A stretch of DNA of 64,000 bases, taken from positions 372,001 through 436,000 of the forward strand of contig JAXMBL010000006.1 in the NCBI GenBank assembly GCA_046349915.1, written 5' to 3'. Under the pieces are notes generated by a model. The model did not search any database. It saw only the letters and a program-made list of their open reading frames with translations, and was not told the DNA's origin. This DNA comes from CAIXSC01 sp046349915 (GTDB lineage Bacteria > Planctomycetota > Planctomycetia > Pirellulales > Pirellulaceae). Positions 35,053 through 43,460 of the stretch are shown here, piece after piece. The stretch's first letter is position 1; the number at the start of each line of letters is the position of its first letter. The position numbers and the translations under genes are program-made.

Positions 35053-36517
35053 GCAGACCGACGACCTGGAAAGCGACCAGCAAGCTCGGACCAGCGAAGC
35101 CGCCCTTGGCGACTCGAACACCTCTTCGCTGACGCAAGCGGTCACTTGGGGCGAGGCCCTGATCGTATGGAGTCGGGTGGCGTGTCTGAGTTTCGGCGGC
35201 CCCACCGGCCAAATCGCCGTCATGCACCGGATCATCGTGGAAGAAAAGAAGTGGGTCAGCGAGGAGAGATTCCTGCACGCGCTGAACTTCTGCATGTTGC
35301 TTCCTGGCCCCGAGGCCCAACAACTGGCCACTTACCTGGGCTTTCTGGCTCATCGCACTTGGGGAGGAATCGTCGCGGGCGTGCTGTTTATTTTGCCGGG
35401 AATGCTCGCCATCCTGGGACTCAGCGTGCTGTACGTCGAATTTCAAGAGGTGAAGTGGATTGAAGGGCTGTTCCTGGGACTGAAGCCAGCCGTCATCGCG
35501 GTGGTCCTGGAGGCCGTGTTGCGATTGGGCAAACGAGTTCTCCAATCACGTGCGCTCGAAGTCATCGCCGCCCTGTCGTTCATTGCGATCTTCTTCTTTC
35601 AGCTTCCGTTCCCGCTGATCATCCTCGCGGCCGCCTGCGCCGGCTACTTGGGCGGCCGGCTTCGTCCTGAATGGTTCGCCACCCGCAAACCACCCACTCG
35701 CGCCGTCGGCGGCGCCAGCGACCGCGGCAACTTGACCAAGGAACAGCTCGACCCGCCAAGCGTGGAACGGATCGCGGCGCACCCGCTCCCCGCTCCCACG
35801 ATTTCTCGAGCGATTCGAGTCACTGTTGTGTGCCTGACCTTGTGGTTCACGCCGCTGATCGCGGTCGCCTTCTGGCAGGGTCGACAATCAATGTATGTCG
35901 CCGAGGGGCTCTACTTCAGCAAAGCGGCCATGGTGACATTCGGAGGCGCCTATTCGGTGTTGTCCTATGTGGCTCAAGAGGCCGTGGAACGACGAGGCTG
36001 GTTAACGGCCACCGAAATGTTGGATGGACTGGGATTGGCCGAGTCCACCCCTGGACCGCTGATCATGGTAGTGCAGTTCGTAGCGTTCCTGGCCGCCTAT
36101 CGCAATCCTGGATCACTGAGTCCACTGACGGGCGCCGTTCTGGGGTCAATGATTACGACCTGGGTGACCTTCACCCCGTGTTTCTACTGGATTTTTCTGG
36201 GTGCTCCCTATATTGACCGCCTCAGATCCAATCAACGACTTACCGCGGCCATGTCCGCGATCACTGGCGCGGTGCTGGGAGTAGTCGCGAACCTGGGTCT
36301 TTGGTTCGCCCTGCATACCTTGTTCGGACAGGTGGAACAGCGATCCTACGGCCTCGTGAGGTGGCTCGCGCCCGACCTCGCCGCTTGGCGCCCCCTGGAA
36401 ACCGGCATCGCCGCGGTCGCGATGCTCCTTCTGTTCGCCACGCGTCGCGGACTCGGCCAGACATTGCTGGCGTGCGCCGCGCTGGGAGTCGCGGCTAAGT
36501 GGTGGTTTAGCCATTAA
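35045..36517 (+). CDS. chrA: Chromate transporter (CHR family)
   Basis: 490 residues from the ATG at 35045, which overlaps the end of the Dop-like gene (ATGAGTGA), indicating translational coupling. About ten membrane helices in two homologous halves, as in long-chain ChrA proteins. The first half has FGGPTGQIAVMHRIIVEEKK and LPGPEAQQLATYLGF; the second has VTFGGAYSVLSYVAQEAVER and LAESTPGPLIMVVQFVAFLA. ChrA expels chromate from the cytoplasm in exchange for protons; several CHR members transport other anions. An about 50-residue acidic tail precedes the first helix. No chromate regulator or reductase is adjacent, and the link to a Pup-like enzyme is unexplained. Confidence 0.9.
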   Translation: MSEQTDDLESDQQARTSEAALGDSNTSSLTQAVTWGEALIVWSRVACLSFGGPTGQIAVMHRIIVEEKKWVSEERFLHALNFCMLLPGPEAQQLATYLGFLAHRTWGGIVAGVLFILPGMLAILGLSVLYVEFQEVKWIEGLFLGLKPAVIAVVLEAVLRLGKRVLQSRALEVIAALSFIAIFFFQLPFPLIILAAACAGYLGGRLRPEWFATRKPPTRAVGGASDRGNLTKEQLDPPSVERIAAHPLPAPTISRAIRVTVVCLTLWFTPLIAVAFWQGRQSMYVAEGLYFSKAAMVTFGGAYSVLSYVAQEAVERRGWLTATEMLDGLGLAESTPGPLIMVVQFVAFLAAYRNPGSLSPLTGAVLGSMITTWVTFTPCFYWIFLGAPYIDRLRSNQRLTAAMSAITGAVLGVVANLGLWFALHTLFGQVEQRSYGLVRWLAPDLAAWRPLETGIAAVAMLLLFATRRGLGQTLLACAALGVAAKWWFSH

Positions 36518-37515
36518 TTATCCGAGTACGAGACGAGCGCCTTCATGTAGTTGGCTCGTTCCAGGGCGCTCGAATCGGCGCAGTTGCGCAAACTCATGCT
36601 TCCTTTCATCTGCTGAACCGAGGCATATCCACCTGTCTCTAGCCAATGCGTGATTTCGGTCAACAACTTGGGAACGGCGTCGGGCCCGTAGCGCAACAGC
36701 AGCGAAGCCATCATGGCGACATCGGCCCCGACCAGCAGAGCCTTCAAAACGTCGTCGGAGAAGTGCACGCCGCTGGTCACCGCGAAGGAGACGTCCAACT
36801 GGTCGCGGAGAATCGCGATCCAGCGCAAGGGACGCCACAATTCGTGCCGACTACTCAACACCAATCGCGGCGTGAACTGGAGTTGATCGAGTTCGATATC
36901 TGGCTCGAGAAAGCGATTGAAGAGCACCAGTCCGTTAGCGCCTGCTTGAGCGAATTGGCGAGCGACGTGGGGGACAGAGCTGAAAAAGGGCCCCACTTTG
37001 ACGGACAACGGGATTTGGACTTCGGCCCGCACCGCCGCGATCAAATCCACATACCGCTGCTCGACCTCTTGTGAGGTCATCTCCACGTCGGTCGGCACAA
37101 AGTAGATATTCAGTTCTAGAGCGTCGGCGCCCGCTTCTTGCATCGCGCGTGCGTAGCGAATCCACCCACCTCTCGACGATCCATTCAAGCTGCCGATAAT
37201 CGGAATGCCGACGCACTGCTTGGCCGACCGGATCAGCTCCAGGTATTCGTGGGGCCCCGTGTTGTAGTCCTCCATCTCGGGGAAGTACGAATCCGACTCG
37301 GAGAACCCGCCTGTTTGCGATTCATACAGCGAATGAATCGCCAACTCGTCGTGCTCGATCTGCTCTTCGAACAACGAAGGCAAAACGGCCGCGGCAATGC
37401 CGTTTTCCGCGAGCTTGCGAAGTTTTTCGAGGTCGCCAGTCAAGGGACTTGCGCTGGCAACCAAGGGGTTCTTCAGGGTCAACCCCAAGTACTGGGTCGT
37501 CAGGTCGACGCTCAT
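36514..37515 (-). CDS. Dihydroorotate dehydrogenase-like flavoprotein
   Basis: 333 residues of the DHODH-like TIM barrel: LGLTLKNPLVASASPLTGDL, MEDYNTGPHEYLELI, IPIIGSLNGSSRGGW, LELNIYFVPTDVEM, IPLSVKVGPFFSSVPHVARQ, ANGLVLFNRFLEPDIEL, FAVTSGVHFSDDVLKALLVG and DVAMMASLLLRYGP. It lacks the N-terminal features of true PyrD, and such homologues are often found beside pyruvate:ferredoxin oxidoreductase genes. Here its ATG overlaps the nifJ stop by 4 bases (ATGA), so the two are coupled. A role as an electron-transfer partner of the oxidoreductase is inferred, not shown. Its 3' end overlaps the end of chrA by 4 bases on the opposite strand. Confidence 0.88.
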   Translation of the reverse strand: MSVDLTTQYLGLTLKNPLVASASPLTGDLEKLRKLAENGIAAAVLPSLFEEQIEHDELAIHSLYESQTGGFSESDSYFPEMEDYNTGPHEYLELIRSAKQCVGIPIIGSLNGSSRGGWIRYARAMQEAGADALELNIYFVPTDVEMTSQEVEQRYVDLIAAVRAEVQIPLSVKVGPFFSSVPHVARQFAQAGANGLVLFNRFLEPDIELDQLQFTPRLVLSSRHELWRPLRWIAILRDQLDVSFAVTSGVHFSDDVLKALLVGADVAMMASLLLRYGPDAVPKLLTEITHWLETGGYASVQQMKGSMSLRNCADSSALERANYMKALVSYSDN

Positions 37516-40500
37516 GCCGATTCCTCCCCGGACGTATGACGTTGAGCGAAACCGGCGGGCGCCGGTTCCGCGAGAGATCGTTCAATGCCAGCCATTTGCT
37601 CGTAGTAACGCCACGTATCGTCGATATCTTGCTGAGCCTGCTTGAACAGGACCGCGGCCTGTTCAGGCTGAGACCGGGCCAGCATGGCGAACCGACCTTC
37701 GGACATGGCGAATTCCTGGAACTTCAACGCGGGCTTCCGACTGTCGAGATGGAAGGGGTGTCCTCCCTGGGTCGCCTCCCGTGGATCGTAGCGGAAGAGC
37801 GGCCAGAAGCCAGATTTCACCACATCCTTCTGATGCGACATCGACGTCGACATTTCGATGCCATGGGCGATGCAATGGCTGTACGCCAAGATCAACGACG
37901 TCCCCTGGTAAGACTCGGCCTCTTCAAACACACGAATCGTCTGCAGCGGATTCGCTCCCAACGCGATCTGCGCCACGTAGACGTTGCCATAGGCGACCGC
38001 CAGCATGCCGAGATCCTTCCTCTTGACCGACTTGCCGCCCGCGGCGAATTTCGCCACAGCGGCCCGGGGCGTCGACTTCGAGGCTTGTCCTCCCGTGTTG
38101 GAATAGACTCCGGTGTCGAGCACAAGAATATTGACATCCCGCCCCGAAGCCAGCACGTGATCTAGTCCACCAAAGCCGATGTCGTAGGCCCAACCATCGC
38201 CGCCGATAATCCAGACGCTGCGATCGACCAGCGAGTCGGCGATGCCAGCCAGTTGCTTGGCTTCAAGGCGTTCAATTTGAGTCAGGCGATTTCGTAACGC
38301 CAGGATTCGTTGTCGTTGTTCGCGAATCGCTTGCTCGTTCTCCAGATTGGCCTCAAGAATCGCCGCCGACAAATCGCCTCCGACGTCGCCAGCTAGCGAT
38401 TGCAGTAGATGGCGCGCCAGCGTTTGCTTCGCTTCATTAGCCAAACGCATGCCCAAACCAAACTCGGCGTTGTCTTCGAACAGCGAATTGCTCCACGCGG
38501 GCCCGCGACCGTCCCGATCAACGCTCCAAGGCGTGGTCGGCAGGTTTCCTCCGTAGATGGACGAACAGCCCGTGGCATTGGCGACGACCAGACGATCGCC
38601 GAATAACTGAGTGAGTAGTTTGAGGTATGGGGTTTCGCCGCAACCGGCGCAAGCGCCTGAGTACTCGAAGAGGGGGAGCAGTAACTGCGAGCCCTTGACG
38701 GTGTCTCGTTTCGCCAGAGTGCGATCGAATTCCGGGAGCGAGATGAAGTGATCGAAGCGTTGTCGTTCTCGCTCCAGATGCTCGGCTTTCGGACGCATAT
38801 TGATCGCTTTGTGCTTGACGACCTCCTTGCTCTTCGCTGGGCACACATCGACGCAGACTCCGCAGCCGGTGCAATCATCCGGGGCGACTTGAATGGTGAG
38901 TCTCATCCCCGCGAGGTCCCCGCCCGCGATGGCTCGGAACGGGAAGTCGGGCGGCGCCGCCTTCGAGTCGTTGGGAGAATAGGCCTTCGTGCGGATGGCG
39001 GCATGCGGACAGACTAGCGCGCACAATCCGCATTCGATGCAGATTTTCTCATCCCAAATCGGTATTTCCGCTGCGATGCTGCGTTTCTCGTAGCAGGCAG
39101 TACCCGTGGCAAACGTGCCATCGACGGGCAGCGCACTGACCGGCAACAAATCTCCCTGGCCCGCGATGATCCGCGCCGTCACTCGTTGCACAAAGTCGGG
39201 CGCGTAATCGGGCACGGGCGGAATCCGGCGGCGCTGACTGCTGGCATGCGAGGGAACCGTCACCTCGTGGAGTGCGGCCAGCGAGGCGTCGACGGCCGCG
39301 TAGTTCCGCTGCAACACGGCTTCCCCACGTTTCGCATACGACTTCTTGATGGAAGCCTTGATTTCAGCGAGCGCCTCATCTCGCGGCAAGACTCCAGCGA
39401 GAGCAAAGAAGCACGCCTGCATGACCGTGTTGATGCGGCCGCCCAGTCCCGAGTCACGAGCCACTCGACTGGCATCCACCACATAAAACTTGAGTTGCTT
39501 GGCGACGATCTGCTCTTGAGTCTCTCGGGGAAGTTGGTCCCAGACTTCCGCGGGCCCGAAGGGGCTATTCAGCAAAAACGTGGCGCCCGGTTCGGCGACT
39601 GCCAGCACATCGATTCGCTCGAGCAGATGAAACTGGTGGCAAGCGACAAAGTCGGCGCGGCTGATGAGGTAGGTCGAATGAATGGGCCGTTTGCTGAAAC
39701 GCAGATGCGAAACCGTGACCGATCCCGCCTTCTTCGAGTCGTAAACGAAGTACCCTTGGGCGTAGAGAGGAGTGCTTTCCCCAATGATCTTGACCGAGTT
39801 CTTGTTGGCGCCGACCGTGCCGTCGCTCCCCAGTCCATAAAATACAGATCGCTTGACCTCGGGCGATTCGGTCGAGAACTCCGGGTCCCATTTCAAGCTG
39901 AGATGCGTCACATCGTCATGAATGCCGATGGTGAAATGGCGTCGCGGCGAGTCGGCAGCCAACTCGGCGAAAACCGCTGCGACCATGGCGGGAGTAAATT
40001 CCTTCGAGGCGAGGCCGTAGCGCCCGCCGATCACCAGGGGCGGAGTGGCAAAGTACTGGCGACCATCGCGGGAGTCGCCCCTGCTGGCTTGCTCGGCTAT
40101 CGCGGCGACGACATCCAGGTAAAGCGGTTCACCCAGTGCGCCCGGTTCCTTCGTACGGTCGAGGACGGCGATTCGGCGAGTGGTTGGGGGAAGAGCCGCC
40201 AAGAGGGCGTCGGCGGCGAAAGGGCGATAAAGTCGCACCGTGACCACTCCGACTTGTTCGCCCCGGGCATTCAGTGCGTCCACTGCTTCTTGGACCGCTC
40301 CCGTGCCTGATCCCATCAGCAAGATGACTCGCTCCGCATCGGGCGCGCCGTGGTATTCGAACAAATCGTAGCGACGCCCCGTGAGTTGAGCGAACTCAGC
40401 GAACGCCTGGCGAACAATTTGCGGGACGGCGTCGTAAAACGAGTTACAAGCTTCGCGGGCCTGGAAGAAGACATCGGGGTTTTGCGCAGAGCCTCGCAGC

Positions 40501-41141
40501 TTGGGCTGATCGGGGTCGAGCGCTCGATCTCGATGCTCCTGCACGCATCGCGAGTCGATCATGGAGCGCAAGTCATCGGCCGTTAGCTGTTCGATCTTAT
40601 TCACCTCGTGCGAGGTGCGAAACCCATCGAAGAAGTGCAAGAAGGGGACGCGGGCTCGCAGGGTCGCGGACTGCGCGATCAGGGCGAAGTCCTGTGCTTC
40701 TTGAACGCTGGCGGAACAGAGCATGGCCCAGCCCGCGCTGCGCACGGACATCACATCCGAATGGTCGCCAAAGATCGAGAGCGCATGCGTCGCGAGGGCT
40801 CGAGCCGCGATATGAAAGACGGTCGGCGTGAGTTCGCCGGCGATCTTGTACATATTCGGGATCATCAGCAGCAAGCCTTGCGAGGCGGTGAAGGTGGTGG
40901 CGAGCGCCCCGGCCTGCAACGCGCCATGGATAGCGCCTGCGGCGCCCCCCTCGCTTTGCATCTCCATGACTTCGGGAATCACGCCGAAGATGTTGGTCTG
41001 GCCGGCGGCCGTCCAGGCATCGGCGAGTTCTCCCATGGGAGTGGCGGGCGTTATGGGATAGATTGCGATAACTTCGTTGGTCTGATGGGCGACATAAGCA
41101 GCCGCCTCATTGCCATCAATGGTGACGAATTTGCGGGGCAC
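37512..41141 (-). CDS. nifJ: Pyruvate:ferredoxin (flavodoxin) oxidoreductase
   Basis: 1209 residues from a GTG at 41141 chosen for the AAGGAGG 5 bases upstream and the family start PRKFVTIDGNEAAAYVAHQT; ATG codons at 41156 and 41174 are alternatives. Oxidatively decarboxylates pyruvate to acetyl-CoA, reducing ferredoxin or flavodoxin. Single-chain form: pyruvate-binding N-terminal domain (YPITPATPMGELADAW), domain II (ILLMGSGTGAVQEAVDALNA), gamma domain, two [4Fe-4S] motifs CIECGLCALVCPHAA and CTGCGVCVDVCPAKS, an extra cluster ligand region GACAGCGETPYLKLL, and thiamine-diphosphate binding GGDGWAYDIGFGGLDHV with YSNTGGQASKSTPRA. Such an oxygen-sensitive enzyme points to anaerobic or microaerobic metabolism. 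Coupled to the DHODH-like gene; divergent from the globin-kinase gene. Confidence 0.95.
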   Translation of the reverse strand: MPRKFVTIDGNEAAAYVAHQTNEVIAIYPITPATPMGELADAWTAAGQTNIFGVIPEVMEMQSEGGAAGAIHGALQAGALATTFTASQGLLLMIPNMYKIAGELTPTVFHIAARALATHALSIFGDHSDVMSVRSAGWAMLCSASVQEAQDFALIAQSATLRARVPFLHFFDGFRTSHEVNKIEQLTADDLRSMIDSRCVQEHRDRALDPDQPKLRGSAQNPDVFFQAREACNSFYDAVPQIVRQAFAEFAQLTGRRYDLFEYHGAPDAERVILLMGSGTGAVQEAVDALNARGEQVGVVTVRLYRPFAADALLAALPPTTRRIAVLDRTKEPGALGEPLYLDVVAAIAEQASRGDSRDGRQYFATPPLVIGGRYGLASKEFTPAMVAAVFAELAADSPRRHFTIGIHDDVTHLSLKWDPEFSTESPEVKRSVFYGLGSDGTVGANKNSVKIIGESTPLYAQGYFVYDSKKAGSVTVSHLRFSKRPIHSTYLISRADFVACHQFHLLERIDVLAVAEPGATFLLNSPFGPAEVWDQLPRETQEQIVAKQLKFYVVDASRVARDSGLGGRINTVMQACFFALAGVLPRDEALAEIKASIKKSYAKRGEAVLQRNYAAVDASLAALHEVTVPSHASSQRRRIPPVPDYAPDFVQRVTARIIAGQGDLLPVSALPVDGTFATGTACYEKRSIAAEIPIWDEKICIECGLCALVCPHAAIRTKAYSPNDSKAAPPDFPFRAIAGGDLAGMRLTIQVAPDDCTGCGVCVDVCPAKSKEVVKHKAINMRPKAEHLERERQRFDHFISLPEFDRTLAKRDTVKGSQLLLPLFEYSGACAGCGETPYLKLLTQLFGDRLVVANATGCSSIYGGNLPTTPWSVDRDGRGPAWSNSLFEDNAEFGLGMRLANEAKQTLARHLLQSLAGDVGGDLSAAILEANLENEQAIREQRQRILALRNRLTQIERLEAKQLAGIADSLVDRSVWIIGGDGWAYDIGFGGLDHVLASGRDVNILVLDTGVYSNTGGQASKSTPRAAVAKFAAGGKSVKRKDLGMLAVAYGNVYVAQIALGANPLQTIRVFEEAESYQGTSLILAYSHCIAHGIEMSTSMSHQKDVVKSGFWPLFRYDPREATQGGHPFHLDSRKPALKFQEFAMSEGRFAMLARSQPEQAAVLFKQAQQDIDDTWRYYEQMAGIERSLAEPAPAGFAQRHTSGEESA

Positions 41142-41174
41142 CGGTTCCTCCTTCATGCTGGCCGAGCTCGCCAT

Positions 41175-41461
41175 GCAGCCGTTAGAGAGCGGCCACAGGC
41201 GAAGCCAACGACCGCTTGATGCAACTTCGATGCCGTCGAACGGTTATTGAAGATGTGCTAGGCGTGTGCGGGTTGGCGAAAGGAACGACCGTGTCGATTC
41301 GCACAGTAGCGCGCTTCGTCGCTCACTCATGGCACGCCGCCGCCAACCACCGCCAAAGCTGTTTGCCGAGCATGACAAACAGGGATTCGTGGGGTGAATG
41401 CAGGGGAGGTGGACGAGTGAAATGAGGAGCGGCATAGTCTTTGCTTCAGGTTGAGCCCGAT
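41175..41461. other. Divergent promoter region of nifJ and the globin kinase
   Basis: 287 bases separating two diverging genes. No gene is convincing here, and no promoter boxes or operator could be assigned. It is the natural place for oxygen-responsive control sites. Confidence 0.4.
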
Positions 41462-42625
41462 ATGGACCCAGGACAGCTATACAAGCGCTATCAAGACCTC
41501 CAACGCTATGTGGGTTGGACCGCGGACGACGCGCGTCGCATCCGCGACGTCGGCGAAAGGTTGTCTTCCCATTTCAAGGAATTGGTGGCCGATTTCTACG
41601 CGGAGATCGAGCGTCATGCGGAAACGCAACGCGTGGTGGTAGGCGGAGTCGATCAGATCGCTCGCCTGAAAGAGACGCTCGTCGATTGGCTGCGGCAGTT
41701 GTTCGCCGGTCAGTACGATGAGGCGTATGTGTTGAGGCGCTGGAAGGTAGGCCTGCGACACGTGGAAATCGGTCTCGACCAGCAGTACACCAATGTCGCC
41801 TTATCGCGGATGCGGTCAGGCATGATTCGGCTGATTGCCAGCAACAGCGGCATTCCTCCCGCCGAACTCGTCGATACCATCGACTCGCTCAACCGAGTGC
41901 TGGATCTCGACTTGGCGATCATCGAAGACGCTTATCAGTACGAGTACCTGCTGCGACAGAAGCGCAGCGAGCGGCTGGTCGCGATTGGGCAGATGGCCAG
42001 CGGAATTGCTCACGAGTTGCGCAACCCGTTGAATGTGGTGCGTACGTCGGTGTTTTACCTGCAGCATGCTCGGCGGCCGACGCCGGAGAAGCAGGCAGAG
42101 CATTTGGAGCGAATTCAACGGCAGGTCGGCATCGCCGATGGAGTGATATCGGCTCTGTCCGATTTCGCCAAACTACCGCTGCCGGTCGTGGGCCCGGTGG
42201 CATGGGGCGACTTGGTGCGCGAGACCTTGGCCAATCATCCTTTACCCGAGAATATTTCGGTGCAGCTCTCGGGCCTCGACGTCAGCCCGCCCGTGCGCGG
42301 AGATGCTCGACAGTTGTCGATCGTGGTTAGCAATCTGGTTCGCAATGCCGTCGATGCCATGCCAGACGGGGGACGTCTGGCCATTTCCACCGAAGTGGTG
42401 GGGGCGCAGGTCAAGCTGATCATCGCCGACACCGGCCCCGGGATCTCCCCCGAGGAGATTCACCGGATTTTCGAACCGTTTTACTCGACGAAAGTTCGCG
42501 GAATTGGGTTGGGACTAGCCATTTGTCGAGCAATCGTCGAGAATCATGCGGGGGAACTGCGGGTGACGAGTCAGCCTGGGCAGGGCAGTCATTTCTCGGT
42601 GCTCCTCAAGTCGGCCGCGTCCTGA
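41462..42625 (+). CDS. Protoglobin-coupled sensor histidine kinase
   Basis: 387 residues from the ATG at 41462; a TTG at 41441 is also open. The first about 160 residues match the globin-coupled sensor (protoglobin) domain, with LVADFYAEIERHAETQRVV and RRWKVGLRHVEIGLDQQYTN, in which H100 is the expected proximal haem ligand. No membrane helix is present, so it senses gas in the cytoplasm. The kinase part has H-box MASGIAHELRNPLNVV (H184), N-box VVSNLVRNAVDAMPDGG, G1 IADTGPGISPEEI, FEPFYSTKVRG and G2 GIGLGLAICRAIV. Likely reports oxygen (or NO/CO) to the response regulators encoded next to it. Start of a four-gene signalling set. Confidence 0.9.
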   Translation: MDPGQLYKRYQDLQRYVGWTADDARRIRDVGERLSSHFKELVADFYAEIERHAETQRVVVGGVDQIARLKETLVDWLRQLFAGQYDEAYVLRRWKVGLRHVEIGLDQQYTNVALSRMRSGMIRLIASNSGIPPAELVDTIDSLNRVLDLDLAIIEDAYQYEYLLRQKRSERLVAIGQMASGIAHELRNPLNVVRTSVFYLQHARRPTPEKQAEHLERIQRQVGIADGVISALSDFAKLPLPVVGPVAWGDLVRETLANHPLPENISVQLSGLDVSPPVRGDARQLSIVVSNLVRNAVDAMPDGGRLAISTEVVGAQVKLIIADTGPGISPEEIHRIFEPFYSTKVRGIGLGLAICRAIVENHAGELRVTSQPGQGSHFSVLLKSAAS

Positions 42626-42707
42626 ATCTCGCCTGACCGTGCGCAGCCGGAATAGGGGGGAAGGCGTCGCGGGACTCATGGGCGTCTAACCGTCGAGGTG
42701 ATTTCGC

Positions 42708-43460
42708 ATGCCGAATTCGGAACCGCACATTCTTGTTGTGGATGACGAACGAGACATTTGTGAGAACTTGCGGGACATTCTGGAGGACTTTGGCTATCGC
42801 GTGGATATTGCATCGACAGGAGATGCCGCCCTGCGACTGCTGGAGACTGAGTCGTATGACGTGGCCCTGCTCGACCTCAAAATGCCGGGGATCGACGGCG
42901 TCGAACTCTGTCGAAGGATACGCCAGCGACGATCGAGCACCGTGGGGATGATCCTGACGGCCTATGCCAGCCAGCAGGCCGCGAACGATGCGGTGCAAGC
43001 AGGTGCGTGGCGAGTCGTCTCGAAGCCCATCGATACCTTCGAGTTGATGAAGTTGATCGATAATGCGTTGCTCTTGCCGCTGGTGCTGGTGGTCGACGAC
43101 GACCTGGACTTGTGCGAGGCCTTGCGAGACACCTTTCGCGACCAAGGTTATCGCGTGGACATTGCCCATTCGCCGGTCGAGGTCGAGCGTCGCCTGGCGG
43201 AATCCGCGCCTCAGGTGGTGCTGATCGACTTGAAACTGGCCGATGCCAGCGGACTTGAAGTTCTGGAACTGGTTCGCTCGCGTACGCCCGACGCGAGCAC
43301 CATCATGATCACCGCGCATCGCGACGAGATGGCTCGCAGCATTTCCGTCGCGATGGAGCAGGGGGCCGTGGCGGTTTGTTACAAGCCTTTTGAACCAGCC
43401 AACTTGCTGGCGCGAATTCGCGAATCTCTGCCAGCGGCGGGAGCACGTGGACCCGCATGA
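42708..43460 (+). CDS. Double-receiver response regulator (REC-REC)
   Basis: 250 residues made of two receiver domains and no output domain. REC1: HILVVDDERDICENLRDIL, phosphoacceptor D56 in LLDLKMPGIDG, TAYAS and KPIDTFEL. REC2: LVLVVDDDLDLCEALRDTF, D174 in LIDLKLADASGLE, ITAHRDE and YKPFEPANLL. Proteins with only receivers act as phosphate shuttles or sinks. Position after the globin kinase and 4-base overlap with the next kinase gene suggest it passes signal between the two kinases (inference). A separate ribosome-binding GAGGTG precedes the ATG. Confidence 0.9.
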   Translation: MPNSEPHILVVDDERDICENLRDILEDFGYRVDIASTGDAALRLLETESYDVALLDLKMPGIDGVELCRRIRQRRSSTVGMILTAYASQQAANDAVQAGAWRVVSKPIDTFELMKLIDNALLLPLVLVVDDDLDLCEALRDTFRDQGYRVDIAHSPVEVERRLAESAPQVVLIDLKLADASGLEVLELVRSRTPDASTIMITAHRDEMARSISVAMEQGAVAVCYKPFEPANLLARIRESLPAAGARGPA

